Source of the DNA: Ananas comosus
Taxonomy: Eukaryota; Streptophyta; Magnoliopsida; Poales; Bromeliaceae
Length of the DNA: 64,000 nt
Assembly: GCF_001540865.1 (NCBI RefSeq)
Contig: NC_033638.1
Coordinates: 10,597,755-10,661,754 of the forward strand
Reading direction: 5' to 3'
Part shown: in pieces, positions 21,962 to 34,198 of the stretch
Layout: each line of letters begins with the position of its first letter
Position numbering within the stretch: the stretch's first letter is position 1
Program-made: the position numbers and the translations under genes
The notes under the pieces: model-generated
The model's input: the letters and a program-made list of their open reading frames with translations, nothing else
The model's database searches: none
What the model was told of the DNA's origin: nothing

Positions 21962-24900
21962 AATTTTAAAAAGCTTTATTAGTGGATCTGAAGTCTCAAC
22001 TCTATTATATATTGTACTTGCATGCTCGGTCAACATTTGTTTACATGGTTAAAAGGTTAATAATTAAGCTTCGAGGATGTCGGTTTCCTGGTCTTCAAAG
22101 CGGCCTTATATATAGCTAGGTAGAGAGGGTACGTTGTATTGCGTAAGTTGGTAGGTTTAATTAGTTCATGATTAATTTTACTGCTGTGTCCTGTAGCTTC
22201 CTTTATTTGCAGAAACGGACAAAATAAAGCACACTCCATATATTTTGTCCTTAATTAGACGTTTTGGCATTTTATATGGCACAATGAGTTTGATTTGAAG
22301 CGTATCAAACTTAGTACAATCGTCGTAACCCCGAGTAGTCAAGTTTTTCTAGAGCATGCATGTACGTTGTGCTGTGATGTAGGGAAAAGATTGTAATAAA
22401 GCAAGAGTATAATAAAAAGCGCGTATCTGCTAATAATAAAATTGATTATGATAAGAACACCATTTATCGAAATTATATAGGATATGCGAGTAATTCTTTT
22501 TATATATATTCTTATTTTTAGGATTAATTTGGATTTCAATTTCATGACAAATTAAATAGAATCCAAGTGTCTTATTAAAGTACGTAGGATTTATGTGGAA
22601 ATTAGTTAACTATTCACACTCGCACCTTTGAGCTTACTTGTACAGTCAAAAGGGAGGGAAAAAAAAACTTACTAGCAAGCATGTACTATTACAATATATT
22701 ATGCATTCGTGTTGTTCAATTATACAAGATTTTTGTTTTATGTGACGATTTCCTCACAATACAGGTGTATTTTAACGATGTACAATACACTAATACATAA
22801 TATACGTACGTACGCTGTGGCATACATTGTTTGGCATCTAGCTCAGGAGAAATTTAGGCATCAAACCGAGTACAGCACTAAAGCCTATGTAACTTGTGAT
22901 GGTGTTCGTAGATCATTAGTTTGACGTGACGAGATCCACGATTTTGACTAAGAAAGATACCCACACAGCACGTGGAAAGTTAAAGAGACGTGTGTACCTT
23001 GGAGCCCATGAAATGGTGCAACATGCATTGGTTCATAATAGCGCCTCGACCTGACACAGACGCGTTTCTGAATTAATACCATAACGTGTTCCCACCCTTT
23101 TTACTGGTCGAGATTAAAACGAGAAATATTAACTGTATACTCAAAAATTAACGAAACTTCCATATTTTTTCTATCTAAGAATTACAAACTTAATTCACAC
23201 TAGTTTTATTATTTGTTTATATTTTAAAACTAAAATTTTAATAAAATTTGTTTAAATTTTTAGATGGATAAAAAATGCAAACTTTATATCATGTTCTTGG
23301 TTTACAATCAGACAATCTCTAGCCTTTGACAAAAAAAAAAGAAGTTACCTACATATGAACAGTTATAGGGAACGAAAGATGGTGTTCTTATAGAGTTGTG
23401 CTAATTTCCCCTTCTTATAAAAAGAGGATCGTCCATCTTGTGATTCGCATGAAAGGTCGAGTCAACTGCACCAGAGATCATAAACACAGACTAATTACTG
23501 ATGTAAAGGATCAAACCTCAAATACCAACTTTTCTCACTAAATCCCAACTTACTAAATTTCTCCTCTCGTTTTGCTCTCTTTGGATGATCTTTCAATGTC
23601 CTGGAAGATTAATTTCCAAAATTGGGAAGTCTAAAATTTCTACTACAATGAGGAGTTGAAAGGATCGAGGTTTTTAGCCCCAAAAACAGAATCACCAATT
23701 TAGCGTGAGCCGGTACTTAATAGCCCGTTAATCGAACTATCCTCACTCAATCAAGGACAAAAGAGCTTCTACACTTTCACAATAGATTAATATAAGTACG
23801 CAGCATCCCAAGCATCATCACGAAACAAGATTCCTCTGAACAAGAAAATTTCTAAAGAGCATAATTCTATTGCATGTTTTGCCAATTCAATCAATCGACT
23901 TTGTTTAAATAGATCATGCACTCATACATCAAGTGCATCGGGTCGGATCCAAAAGCATCCTAACATAATAAAGCAAGAACAGGATACAATATGGATTGTG
24001 CAAAGTTTTCATGTGAAGTTTCGATTGCCTTCTTTTCACAAAAGTTTCTGTGCAAAGACAAATGAAATGAATACGCATACATCTGCATGCACAAGACATT
24101 CATATTTTTCGTGCGGGACATAGAATGGGCTTTCTCAGAAAATATAGAAATCAACCTTAACACAAACATACCACACTCGCCACGAAGCACCGAATCACAT
24201 TTGACCTCGCCAACTAACATCAAAGAGCTTCAAGTCATGAGAAATCGGTGTCGAGAAGCGCATCTCTGTTCCGCGCATCAGGTTGCTTCAAGGACCAATC
24301 TTTAAGCTGCAATGACAAAAGTTCCCACATGCCATGAGCAACAGCACAATTATATGATTACCTACATAAGATAACCCAGAAAAAGAATCGACAACACATA
24401 GCTTCCCAGTAGTCAGAATATACAGAACTGATAGACGCTTAATAACATTCTCAACAAATCCTTGGAGAGTTTACCATCACAATCAAGTGCCTCTAGCTAT
24501 TCTCGAGCTCCAACGATGAATCTGCAAAATCAACCGCCTAATAGGTTGAAGAATCCACTCAGTACAAACTATATTCCCGCAACATAACCGACCACACTAT
24601 TGGCATGAGAATATATACTACAAGGTTAGTGCTCTGAAAAAAACAGAGTAAAAATAGTCTATTTGGGGCAAAGATACAGCCAACGGGACAATAGATGCCG
24701 ATGAATAGTTTGACCTGGTAACCAAGAAGACGAAAGACAGGATAAAAGAGCATGTGAGCAGAATAAACAAAAAGCACCACGCCTGCATTTAGTTATAGTC
24801 CACTTTGCTTATAAGATCCCCTGCTTAAGATGTTATGCTAACCATCAATTTTGGCAAAAACAGGTAATTCATTAGTGCAGAATTAGCAAGGCCCAGTTAA

Positions 24901-26467
24901 CCGAAAAACGAGCAGCCCAAAACTGCTCGTTGGACAGCCTGTCATGAAAAAATTAATTAAATTGTATCTAATAGAGTAGAGAGGAATAATAATAATGATA
25001 TAGCTAATAATCAATTTATGATAAAATGCATCTTATTTCTATCAATTATCTCCAACATTAACAAAGTTTAATTTGTATAAGCTAGAATCAACCAACTCTC
25101 AATGACTAAGAAGAAGACAAAGGAGAAATGAAAACTTCATAGCACGGCCAACCGTCATCAAACAACCCAGCTCACTATATGGAACTATAATAGTAAGCTG
25201 CAGGACTACTACAAAGACAGTTACAACTAAAAAAAAAAAATTCATGATTCACGCACTGCACTACACTAATGTCGCTCAACAACCCAGCCAAAAAGAACAC
25301 ACCGGACCAGCAGAGTTAGTGGATTCCATTAGTTCCAAATTATTACACCAACAAATCAAATGAAATAACAGGTAATCACATTGGTAGCATGTTAGATGTG
25401 CAAAAACTAGACATCTAATGTAATGAGAGATAAAAAGGACATTATTTGACAATTTAGAAAAAAAACAGAAGAAGTGCGAAACCTTCTAATTCAAACCTGC
25501 ATCATAGCTAAAAACCAAGCTTCTCTTATTAAAATGTTAGGAGAGGAGCAAAAGCAGAGAGGTACAAAAGAAAACGGCTAAACTTGATGATTAACATTCA
25601 GATACAACCCCCATCCACCACGTTGACACAGGTGAACTGTTTTAAGTCATCCAGGAACCATTTTGAATTTGAATTTTATTTTAGATGAAATGAGAATCAA
25701 TGGTTCAATAATGCAATTACTCGTACAATGATAGCACTCAGCTATCCAGGCACCTAATGTCAATATCAGCGAAAGTGAAATCCCAGTTCCTACCATGTAC
25801 AGACTACAGAGACGATATATACCGTAGCTGGAATATTGGTCTTGACAAACTCCAAAATGATAACTTCAAAAGTATCAAAGGCTACTTGCATGGCTGACAA
25901 CAACTGATCTCCTACAACATCATATTTACAGAAAACCAAGAACCACCACGACAATAATGAGAAGATCTACGATCACACCCGTGCATACAACAAGCAGCGA
26001 AGATAGTGCAGAACATCCTCAAATATAAGAAGGATGAAATTGCCAATCAAGAATTTTGAGTAAGCACAATACGAAAAGAATCGAATGAATCTCCAACTGA
26101 AAAACTTCCTACACAACAAGAGGCTGATTCTAAATCACAGCTGCTTCCTCATTCACCATAAGCAGCACTAAGAAGCTCTAGCAAGTTCCTGCTCAAATGA
26201 AATCAGCAAAGGCCGCTGCTTTTTTACCCCCTTTCTGGATATATTCTATTTACACACACAACTTAATAAGCGAACAAAATATTGATCCATCTTTTACAGA
26301 TCCTCCTTTCTTCCTTTCTAACATTATAATAAAAAAAACAAAACAAAACAAAACAAAATGGACAATAAATGTTGTCGAATGATACAGAATCCAAACATCA
26401 AAGATGATCTTTTCTGCTTATTTTCCTTGACCATCTTGTTGCAATGGAAATCACAATCTCCAACTGC
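21698..26467. other. Gene-poor region, partly 3' flank of the RDUF-type gene
   Basis: About 4.8 kb without a recognisable coding gene. A (TA)n tract lies at 21930-21957. Near 24300 the minus strand shows a pyrimidine-rich TTTTGTCATTGCAG acceptor-like site, with less AT-rich sequence on its downstream side. This could be a spliced 3' untranslated exon of the RDUF-type gene or an unrelated non-coding transcript. Nothing else stands out. Confidence 0.4.
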
Positions 26468-27658
26468 TCAACCTCTACTTAATCTCCGTGCACTCCTGCT
26501 GAAAACTGAACCTATCCACAGCCTTCGCGACGATTCTGATCTCAACCCAGAAGCCGAGGAGGAAGAAGAGGGCACGCGCCCGAAACAAGCGACGAAATTC
26601 CGGAGAAGGCCCCCAATTCCACCCCTTTCCCTCGACCGACTCCCTCGGGAGGTCCACGAGACCCTTCTCGGCGCACCGCTATTACTGAATCCACCGTCCA
26701 TTTCGGTGTACACGACCGGAAGCTCCCTCCCCGCCGCTCTCCGCTCGCCCGAAAACCTCCCCACCGCGAATCCGCCACCCGGGAGCCTCCAAATGGTCAG
26801 CCCCACGGTCTCGTCCTCGTTCCGCTCATCGCCACCGTCCGAATCGGCCGCGCCACCCCTCCGACCCACATCGGAGGGCATCTCGTGGCGGCACACAGGG
26901 CACGAATTCCGGAGCGCCAGCCAAGGCAAGATGCAGCCTTGGTGGTAGATGTGCTTGCAGGGCATCTCCCGCGCCTCGGCCCCGAGCTCGAAGGCCTCCT
27001 TGCACACCGCGCAGTGGGCGTCCGTCCCGACGTGGGCGGCGCAGATCTCGATCGTGGGCATCGACTCGATCGCCGCCTTCGAGGCGGGCGGGTGCTCGCA
27101 CCCTCGCCCCGCGCCGAGCCCGTTGATCTCGATCTGCGCGAGCTGGTCGAGGAGCCGCTCGAATCCCGACCCCATCAAGAAATCCGACATGCTCTCCGGC
27201 ACGGGCCGAAGGCCCGAACCCGCCCCGTCGTCGTAGTACAGCTCGAAGCTGTTCCCGGCGCCTCGATCCGCGTCGCGCCCGCCCCCGGCCCCGGCGCCGT
27301 CGGAGGGACCGCGGAGGACGATGACGGGGTTGAAGGGCGAGCGGTGCCCCCCGGAAGCGCGGCGGCTGCGGCGGAGCCTGAGGTCGGGGGCGTTGTGGTG
27401 GGGCCGAGGAGCGTCGGGGTCGTCGCCGTTGAGCATGTACATGGCGTCGAGCGGGAACCTGCGGCGGCGCCGGTGCTCGGCGGCCGAGGAGAGGCGGAGC
27501 GGGGCCTCGACCTCCTCGAGGAAGCCGCCGTCGCAGTCGGGGCACACGATGGCGTCCTGGGGCCAAACCCTAACGAAGCGGCTGCAGTTGTAGCACCAGT
27601 ACGACGTCGCCGTACCCGCAGATGTAGCCATCGCCGGAGAAGACGACATCAGATCCAA
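26468..27658 (-). CDS. RDUF-type RING-H2 E3 ubiquitin ligase (zinc ribbon, RING, DUF1117)
   Basis: This intronless gene encodes up to 396 residues. An N-terminal zinc ribbon (YWCYNCSRFV...VCPDCDGGF; Cys 22, 25, 39, 42) is followed by a disordered Arg/Gly-rich middle. A RING-H2 finger comes next (C216, C219, C234, H236, H239, C242, C253, C256, all ligands intact). The C-terminal DUF1117 (about 285-360) is marked by LTIWRLPGGGFAVGRF, ELPVVYTEMDGGF and SRERGGIGG. This architecture is that of Arabidopsis RDUF1/RDUF2, cytosolic and nuclear E3 ligases that promote ABA-dependent drought responses. Met1 or Met10 could be the start, since the zinc ribbon begins at residue 20 in either case. The gene is very GC-rich. 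Confidence 0.93.
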   Translation of the reverse strand: MDLMSSSPAMATSAGTATSYWCYNCSRFVRVWPQDAIVCPDCDGGFLEEVEAPLRLSSAAEHRRRRRFPLDAMYMLNGDDPDAPRPHHNAPDLRLRRSRRASGGHRSPFNPVIVLRGPSDGAGAGGGRDADRGAGNSFELYYDDGAGSGLRPVPESMSDFLMGSGFERLLDQLAQIEINGLGAGRGCEHPPASKAAIESMPTIEICAAHVGTDAHCAVCKEAFELGAEAREMPCKHIYHQGCILPWLALRNSCPVCRHEMPSDVGRRGGAADSDGGDERNEDETVGLTIWRLPGGGFAVGRFSGERRAAGRELPVVYTEMDGGFSNSGAPRRVSWTSRGSRSRERGGIGGLLRNFVACFGRVPSSSSSASGLRSESSRRLWIGSVFSRSARRLSRG

Positions 27659-28781
27659 AAACCTTAGCTCCGATCTAGATCAAATCCCCTTTATAAAAAT
27701 AAAAGTTTAAAAAAATCCAAAATTTCTAAGGTCTCAACAAGAAACCACCCCCCCCCTCCCCAAAAAAAAAAAATTCCGATTTTTCGTGGAATAACCGAAA
27801 CCTCCGATCGCCAAATAGAAGAATTAAATTTAAACAACCATAATCTGAAAAGAAAAAAATCTCTCCGTAGGAAGAGACCAAACCCTAGGAGGATCCGGTC
27901 CCCAGAGAGAGACAGAGAAAGAGAAAAAGAGGAGAAATTGGGAACGGGATGGAGATAGAAGGGGTTGATCGAAGGAGGGGGGTTTTATCCTCTACGGCGG
28001 AAGCCGCGTGCGCGAGCTTGGCGTGCTTTGAACGCTTCGCCCCTCCCAAACAGCGTCCAAGGATTCCCGCCACGTGGAGGATTCTTATTGGGTAGTCTCC
28101 GTAACGGCGTTTGCGTGGAAGGTCGAGTGGACCGGTCCGAGTGGAGTCAAAGTAGGCGAGTCGAACCGGAGCCGACCCGTGGCGGCTGCGGATTAAACTC
28201 GGCGGGCGGGCGCGTTTTGAATAGAATCGAAAATCGGCGACCGAATGCCGTAGTAATTTTACCAGGAAATGGCCCCTCCTGTAGGGCGGTAGGGCAGTAG
28301 ACGAGCGGGCGGGGCAGATCCGTAATTGCGGTGGGAACTTTCGAGGGGCGTCGCGGTCGGGACAGCCTGGCGCGGGTTCCGCGGCCCTGACTCAAGCGGC
28401 GCATGTTGTTGGGCACGAAATGATGAGGCAATTTCGGGTACGGCGTGGCAAAAGGGCACCGCGCGATCCCGCACCCAAATTTGCACCAGTCGGCGTCTGT
28501 CCGCTTCGGATTCGGAGGCGTTATATGACCGACGCGTGGCTCTCCTCGCGAGAGTGGTCCGTTTCCGAAGTCACTTTGCTCGCTTGGCCTTTTCCGGGAT
28601 TCGTACGGGCCGGGTTTCTGTCACGACGTGGACCACTCCAAAGCCAAAAGGAAAAAGAATTAATTATGTCTAAATAACAAAATGTTGGTTGTAGTAACGC
28701 TTATACAACCGCGGTTGTAGAGCATCCGCAGGGAGAGGAAAGGGCGCGAGCAATTCGCCAGTTGGGACCGTGAAATTATTG
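27659..28781. other. Promoter/leader of the RDUF-type gene and GC-rich spacer
   Basis: The first 300-400 bases contain an A-rich leader-like segment and a poly-C patch near 27747. From 28000 to 28600 the DNA is GC-rich, with short overlapping frames in several phases but none resembling a known protein. Confidence 0.4.
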
Positions 28782-29541
28782 CATGCACCGGGTGCACCAT
28801 AAAAATCCTACCATATATATAAAGTTTAATTAGGATAAACTTCAATCCGCTCCCTTTCATTCTCACTTTGCTATCTTGTACTTCAAAAATATTATACTTA
28901 ATTATCTGTAATTTAGTTTAATCTTATTTGCCATCTCTAGTTCAAAAAATTATATTTAACTACTATGTGATTATCAAAAAATTTTAGTTTGCCATTCTAT
29001 TTGATAGGAAATTTTTTTAGATTAAAATAGCGATAAAATCGCAGGATAGTAAATGTAAAACTTTTTATCGTGATAAAATAAAAATGAACTAAACCTCAAA
29101 AGGGCAAATTAAAGTTTGTCTAAAATGTATTTATGCATTATTTAATATATTGAAATTTATGAAATGAAAAGGTTTGATTGGCTGTTGCATTAGTCCAAGT
29201 GCCTCACAGCTTATCAATATATAAATAATATTTGAAGGACATTTGCTTTGGGGAATCCAATGCAGCTTTTTTTTTTTCAATTTTAGATACGTCCTATCAT
29301 GATAAAAAAAAATTATGCATTAAAGATATACAATTTGTAACATCTTTTTTTTTATATAAATTGAATAGTACGTCAATATATGCTATTAAGTTTTGATACA
29401 ATCTACTTTTTGATAATAGATTTTAAAGTTTAATATTAGTACCTAATTTTTTTTAAAAAAAAACAATACATTGCATACGTTGGATTAGACCTAATTTTAA
29501 CACATTGGGTGCATGAGTTGTAATGGTACACCCGGTGCACG
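28782..29541. mobile_element. TIR element ending in GCACCGGGTGCACC, with a possible nested MITE
   Basis: The left end, CATGCACCGGGTGCACCAT, pairs with the right end, whose reverse complement is CCGTGCACCGGGTGTACCAT. This is an inverted repeat of about 18 bp, and each end is itself partly palindromic (GCACCGGGTGC). Inside, about 28830-29125 has its own imperfect inverted ends (GGATAAACTTCAATCCGCTC against AGACAAACTTTAATTTGCCC), which suggests a second element inserted in the first. There is no coding capacity. Confidence 0.55.
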
Positions 29542-31790
29542 GACTATTTTTCCGCTGAGAGGGGCACGGGAGAGGTACGCGTCCCTTTCGGAGATGCCGG
29601 GGTTCTCCTTTCCACCAGCGCTCTCACCTCACCGTTCCAAAAAGGAGTATTCTTTTTATCTTTTTATCTTTCTTTTTTTTTTTTTTTTTTGCCTTTATCT
29701 TTTTTTTTTTATCTTTATTTATTTTTTTTCTTTTCGTACTATTCCCACTTTCTATGTATGGTGGTGTATGAGACGAGGCTTTTCTTTTCCCTCTCGACAC
29801 AAGATTGTTGTGTGCACGTGAGACCACGGCGATGACACGTGTGAAGATGCTCTCTTGTTGATGATCAACTACTATTCTCAAGAAGGTGATTGCCACTATT
29901 TCCAATTATTTATTCTCCGTGAGATCAAAATTACTTTATTGGTCACAAAACAGATTTTTTTATAAATTTATATTGCATAAATTTAATTTGTTAATACCTT
30001 ACTTTATTAGGCATTAAACTTTAGTATTTCCTTCAATCAGCTTTTCTACTAAGTTCAGTCTATTTTTTATGAACAATTAATTAGTAAGTATGACGATAAT
30101 ATGGCAACTAATTCGTGTACCATTTTATTTCTAAACTAAGCCGGCTCAGCTATCGAATCATTTTTAGAGAAAACAATAACAACTAAATCGGTAGCTACGT
30201 CCTGCATTAATTTCATAACTTAAATCATGTAAAACATGAATTGGTCATAAAGGTAGAGAATTGAGATTCCCTCTAGTTCGGGAAACGGTGTCATTAGACA
30301 CCCACAATTTTGTTGCATGATTGATCGGTTGAGATTACTCATATCATGATTTATTTTTTTTTGCACAAGTGGTTGCGTATCACGTAATCATCGTAATTCT
30401 TTTGCACAAAAATGGACATGGCAACTTGAGCAGAGTGCATGCGTAACTCTTACTCAACACGTGTGATGTGTCCAGTATGGTTGGATTCAGTGGCTGGTTA
30501 CTTCAGAGATAATGGGAAGGTAATTAACTAGTATTTTAGATGGAGAGAATCAAGAGAACGGCAATGAAAAGGATTTGTGCTTATGCCATAGATAGATTAA
30601 ATAACTATCAATGTTTTCGCTTTCCTTTTAAGTGCGCAATTACCACTTAACTTCCTTTTGTGTTTCTTGTCCTGCAACGAAGTAATGATCATGTCGAAAT
30701 TTCCTACGGGCTTCTCTCTCTCGTCTCTGAAAAAAAAATGAAGTTGAAATTTGGGTCAAATCCAAATAGGATGAGAGTAGGAATCCAATAAGCTATTATT
30801 TATAAGTTACTCATTTATTTGTGTTGCCATGTGGTGTGTCCATATTGATCAATTCTAATTCAATCCGATCTACGTAAGTTGTAGATTAGTTTTTACCTGT
30901 ATTTCCCTCGCTACTTTCAAGTTTCAACTAGCAATAACTAATGATCTCTCTGTAATTAGCTTCATTGGGTGAACTGATCTAACCCCTCAATAAAACAGTG
31001 ATAAAAAAAAAAAAAGAAAATCTAAGGCACAAGTCAACTTTTACTCTTTTCTCCAAGCTTTTTCTTCCGCTTGGTAGCAGGTGCGGCACCAAAGGAGGCT
31101 GATTGAATTTGAGACGCAAAAAGGTTTGACTTTGAGTCGATATTTTCTTTGCGAATGTAGTTATCATCCTGGCGCAAGCCAATCAAACTTGATTTTAGAA
31201 TATCTCTCCGAGTCTCAACAACTACGACTATCCAATATTCATATTATAATAATAGTGAGTCTCAACAACTACGACTATCCAATATTCATATTATAATAAT
31301 AGTGAGTTTTGACCAACGCAAAAGGAAATGTGAAGTCTCCGTATGAACAGTTCATAGTTTCTTCATAAATTGAGGGACTGCAACTCTCAATCTTGTTCCG
31401 CACCATGTCCACTAGCAGTCTATTTCCTGCCTTTGACTGGCCGAACCCCCCCCCAACACCAAAAAAAAAACATCTGCCTTTTCATAATCGATTGATGCAA
31501 ACCAACAAGCAATAAATTCTCCAAAAATCAATTAATTGAGCCGAATTTATTTATTCCTTGGAACAATGTGTTGTGTGTTATACAACATAACTAATATGAC
31601 CTACTGCGAACTAGCGCAGTTGACTAAATACTTGATCATTAGTATTCGAATTTTAAGCTCAAAGCCTAGTTACTTCACATTTCTATATGAGTTTATTTCT
31701 AAGAAAATGACTTCTCGACCAACCAACGAACAGAAATAATAGTAAATTCAATCTTCAGAGAATCAAAGATATCAAATTAAAAAAAAAAAG
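29542..31790. other. AT-rich spacer with pyrimidine tracts and a 47-bp tandem duplication
   Basis: A T-rich block lies at 29650-29735 and an exact two-copy tandem repeat at 31211-31304. Open frames here are short and unrecognised. Confidence 0.45.
31211..31304. repeat. 47-bp exact tandem duplication (2 copies)
   Basis: The 47-base unit beginning AGTCTCAACAACTACGACTA occurs at 31211-31257 and again, without a visible mismatch, at 31258-31304. Identity of the copies implies a recent duplication. Confidence 0.9.
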
Positions 31791-32057
31791 GTGAATAGGT
31801 ATACAGCTTCCGAACAAATAAACTTTCCGCTCCATGAAGCAGAAGAGGGGGAAGAAAAGAAAATTGTCGAAAAATCCAAGTTCAGACTATCCTCGCAAGA
31901 ACAAGCAGATAACTGGGCAACTGTTGTTCAATATCATACACTCTGCAATTTGGCAGATGTAGAAGCTGATCTAAAATCGACCAAAAGAAAGAAATTGTTA
32001 CCTGCACACGCTATTAGATCAGAACACTATAAGCTAGTACTAGAAGAAGAAAGATGA
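31791..32057 (+). pseudogene. Unrecognised 88-codon frame, possibly a decayed exon
   Basis: The frame has protein-like composition: acidic/basic helices, NWATVVQYHTLCNLADVEAD and KLLPAHAIRSEHYKLVLEEE, then an RREERRREER repeat after the stop. It has no recognisable domain, no leader or TATA box, and is preceded by an A-run. Downstream sequence to about 32450 has further short protein-like pieces in the same orientation, interrupted by stops. It could be a remnant of a gene or a captured exon. Confidence 0.25.
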
Positions 32058-33347
32058 AGGGAAGAAAGACGAAGAGAAGAAAGAACTCAATTAAGTTCAA
32101 TATTATGACAACAGAAATTTGTTGGAAAAGTGAAAATAGCAGAACAAAATGAAACAGGACAAAATTTGAAGTTAAGTACATAGTATGCCTTTAAAGTTAG
32201 CTGAATTGGAAAGACATGGTGGTGATGGTTACCATAATTCTCTTTGTTTTCTCGAAAGTAATCAGATACGTGGGTTACTTCTGGTTGAGGGCCATTAAGT
32301 CAGCTTAGGTTGTAATAATGGAAGACTACGTCACGTTAATAAGGTTTTCAAAAACAATCAGAAGCCAGCTATGGATGGACTAATTCTTTCTATGGCGCTT
32401 AAATTTGGCGGAATATGTATGGGTGTCACAAAGCCCACAAAATCCAACAAAAGCAAACAAGACACAGGTTAACGAGCATCAAATATTATTACAGATGATG
32501 CTGAATTTTTTCCTTTTTTTCTTTTTTTTTAATATATGCTAAACCAACTGCCACAAAGCAACAAAAAGTGAAAAAAGATTGTCTCAAGTCAAGAAAACAA
32601 TTCTATGCAAAGAAAATCCATGCTAAACCAACATTTAATTAGCAGCTTCTACGAGCGATAGGATAACATTTGAAGGCAAGAAAAGGAGGCCACCGAGAAA
32701 TATTATGTTCCTCATGTTGGCGGATAAGCAAGATTAAATTAGTCAAAATGACAGTATCAACAGCTATAGCAATGCGAAATATGTTTAAGCGAGTTATGCT
32801 ACTCAAAACACACACACATGAAAGTGCCTAAACCGTTAGAAAGCAGGAAATTTAATAATATTGAGACCCGAGAAGCTGAGCATCTAAAACGTTCAAGTTT
32901 TCTTTTAAGTGCCAAGTATGCGAGCTACAATTGAAGGAATTTAAGGCCAACTGAGCAATCCAAGATGATAGTGAGAAGGGCAGTAAGAAGGCGTATTCGT
33001 GCACATGCGATTGATATAGATTAGCCAAGCATTGGAGAAAGAAGCATCTCTAAAAGTTTTAATTGTGTACTCCTCGTGAACATGAACACAGCCACTTCCG
33101 CACTTTTTGCCTAACTAAAAAGTGAAATCTCATTCGTCAACAATGTGGTCATCCTGATCCTGTTCATGCTTGTTATGAACCATAGTTTGGCAAGGAATAA
33201 ATTGATAACATGATGCAGGTCATTATCAAAACAATAACTAGAATTTACTATCTGACAAACCAAAATCAGTGAAAAGTAAATAAAAGAAATCTAATTTTAC
33301 AAGCTGTTAGTTTAGAAGGAGAAATGCTCACCCTTTCTACCATGGGA
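32058..33347. other. Spacer and 3' flank of the plastid membrane protein gene
   Basis: No gene is recognised. There is a pyrimidine tract near 32510-32530. The right end is presumably 3' untranslated sequence of the minus-strand gene that stops at 33348. Confidence 0.35.
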
Positions 33348-33979
33348 CTACTCTTCCTCTTCCTCAATCTTTTGTCCAAAGCCTCTCGGCCCAGCCCTAG
33401 CCTTGACTTTCCCCTTCTTGTCACCTTTCTTCTTCTTATTCTCAGCCTCTTCTTTCTCAAATTTCTCCCTTTCCCTCTTCTGCAGAAAATCTTGCACTCC
33501 CAAATAGATTACCTGCTCATCAATCACAATATTAACAACAACTCACACAGCAAAGTCACACCTTTAGCGCAGTATTATCAACCATAAAACCCCCAATCGA
33601 ACAAACCCAAAAGCCCACTAAAAGGAGAAATTACCCCAATGGTGAGGACGGAGAGACCAATAAAGGCGAAGAAGAGGAGAGCGGAGACAACGGTGGAGAC
33701 GCTGCCATCGTCGGAAGCAGCGGGAATAACCTGTTGGGCTTTCTCAATTGTGGTCTCCGCCCCGGAAGCGGCGCGAGTTCTCCAAAGATGAGTGCTTTTG
33801 CGAGAAGCGCTTCTTCCGCTTCTCCTCCGTTGGGAGTGGCTGGGTCGCAATGGAGGAGGAGGAGGAGGAGGAGGAGGAGGAGGAGAGAGAGTTGGTTTAG
33901 AGGTGACGAGGGAGAGGGTTTTGGGGGAAGCGGCGAGGAGGAGGACGAAGGATGGACTCGCCGCGGCTACTGATGCCAT
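33348..33979 (-). CDS. Small plastid-targeted single-pass membrane protein (uncharacterised plant family)
   Basis: Two minus-strand exons (33979-33635 and 33512-33348) join at a phase-0 GT-AG intron to give 169 residues. The N-terminus is Ala/Ser/Thr-rich and then basic (RRRSGRSASRKS), as in chloroplast transit peptides. One hydrophobic helix (about 96-121, VVSALLFFAFIGLSVLTIGV continuing across the splice) is followed by a charged tail (DFLQKREREKFEKEEAENKK) ending in a KIEEEEE run. I recognise the helix-plus-tail layout from conserved plant chloroplast proteins without an assigned function, so no symbol is given. A run of 13 prolines (residues 33-43 region) is encoded by a GGA/GGT-type microsatellite within the transit region. 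Confidence 0.75.
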
Positions 33980-34198
33980 GTTCTCCGCACCCGCAGCGTT
34001 ACTCTTGCTCCTCTCGTTTCGGAGAGGATGGAATGGGAGGGAGAAATCATCTCGGCCGTTGGATGCTCCTTTAGATAATCTCCACCGTACAAAGTTGGAG
34101 AAAAATATATAAGGTTGAAATGCAGAGAGGCCCCGTCAACTATAGGCTATTTTGCTCTACACCCTCCATCTGGATTAGCAGTGCAACTAATGCTGGAC

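Noticed and set aside
26826..27566. 246-codon Arg/Pro-rich minus-strand frame
   Set aside because: Frame-shifted shadow of the RDUF-type coding sequence.
26885..27667. 260-codon plus-strand frame
   Set aside because: Antisense to the RDUF-type gene, repetitive composition, no domain; a GC-driven shadow.
28000..28677. Overlapping 60-115-codon frames on both strands
   Set aside because: They arise from GC-rich sequence, share no conserved motif, and lack any leader or splice support.
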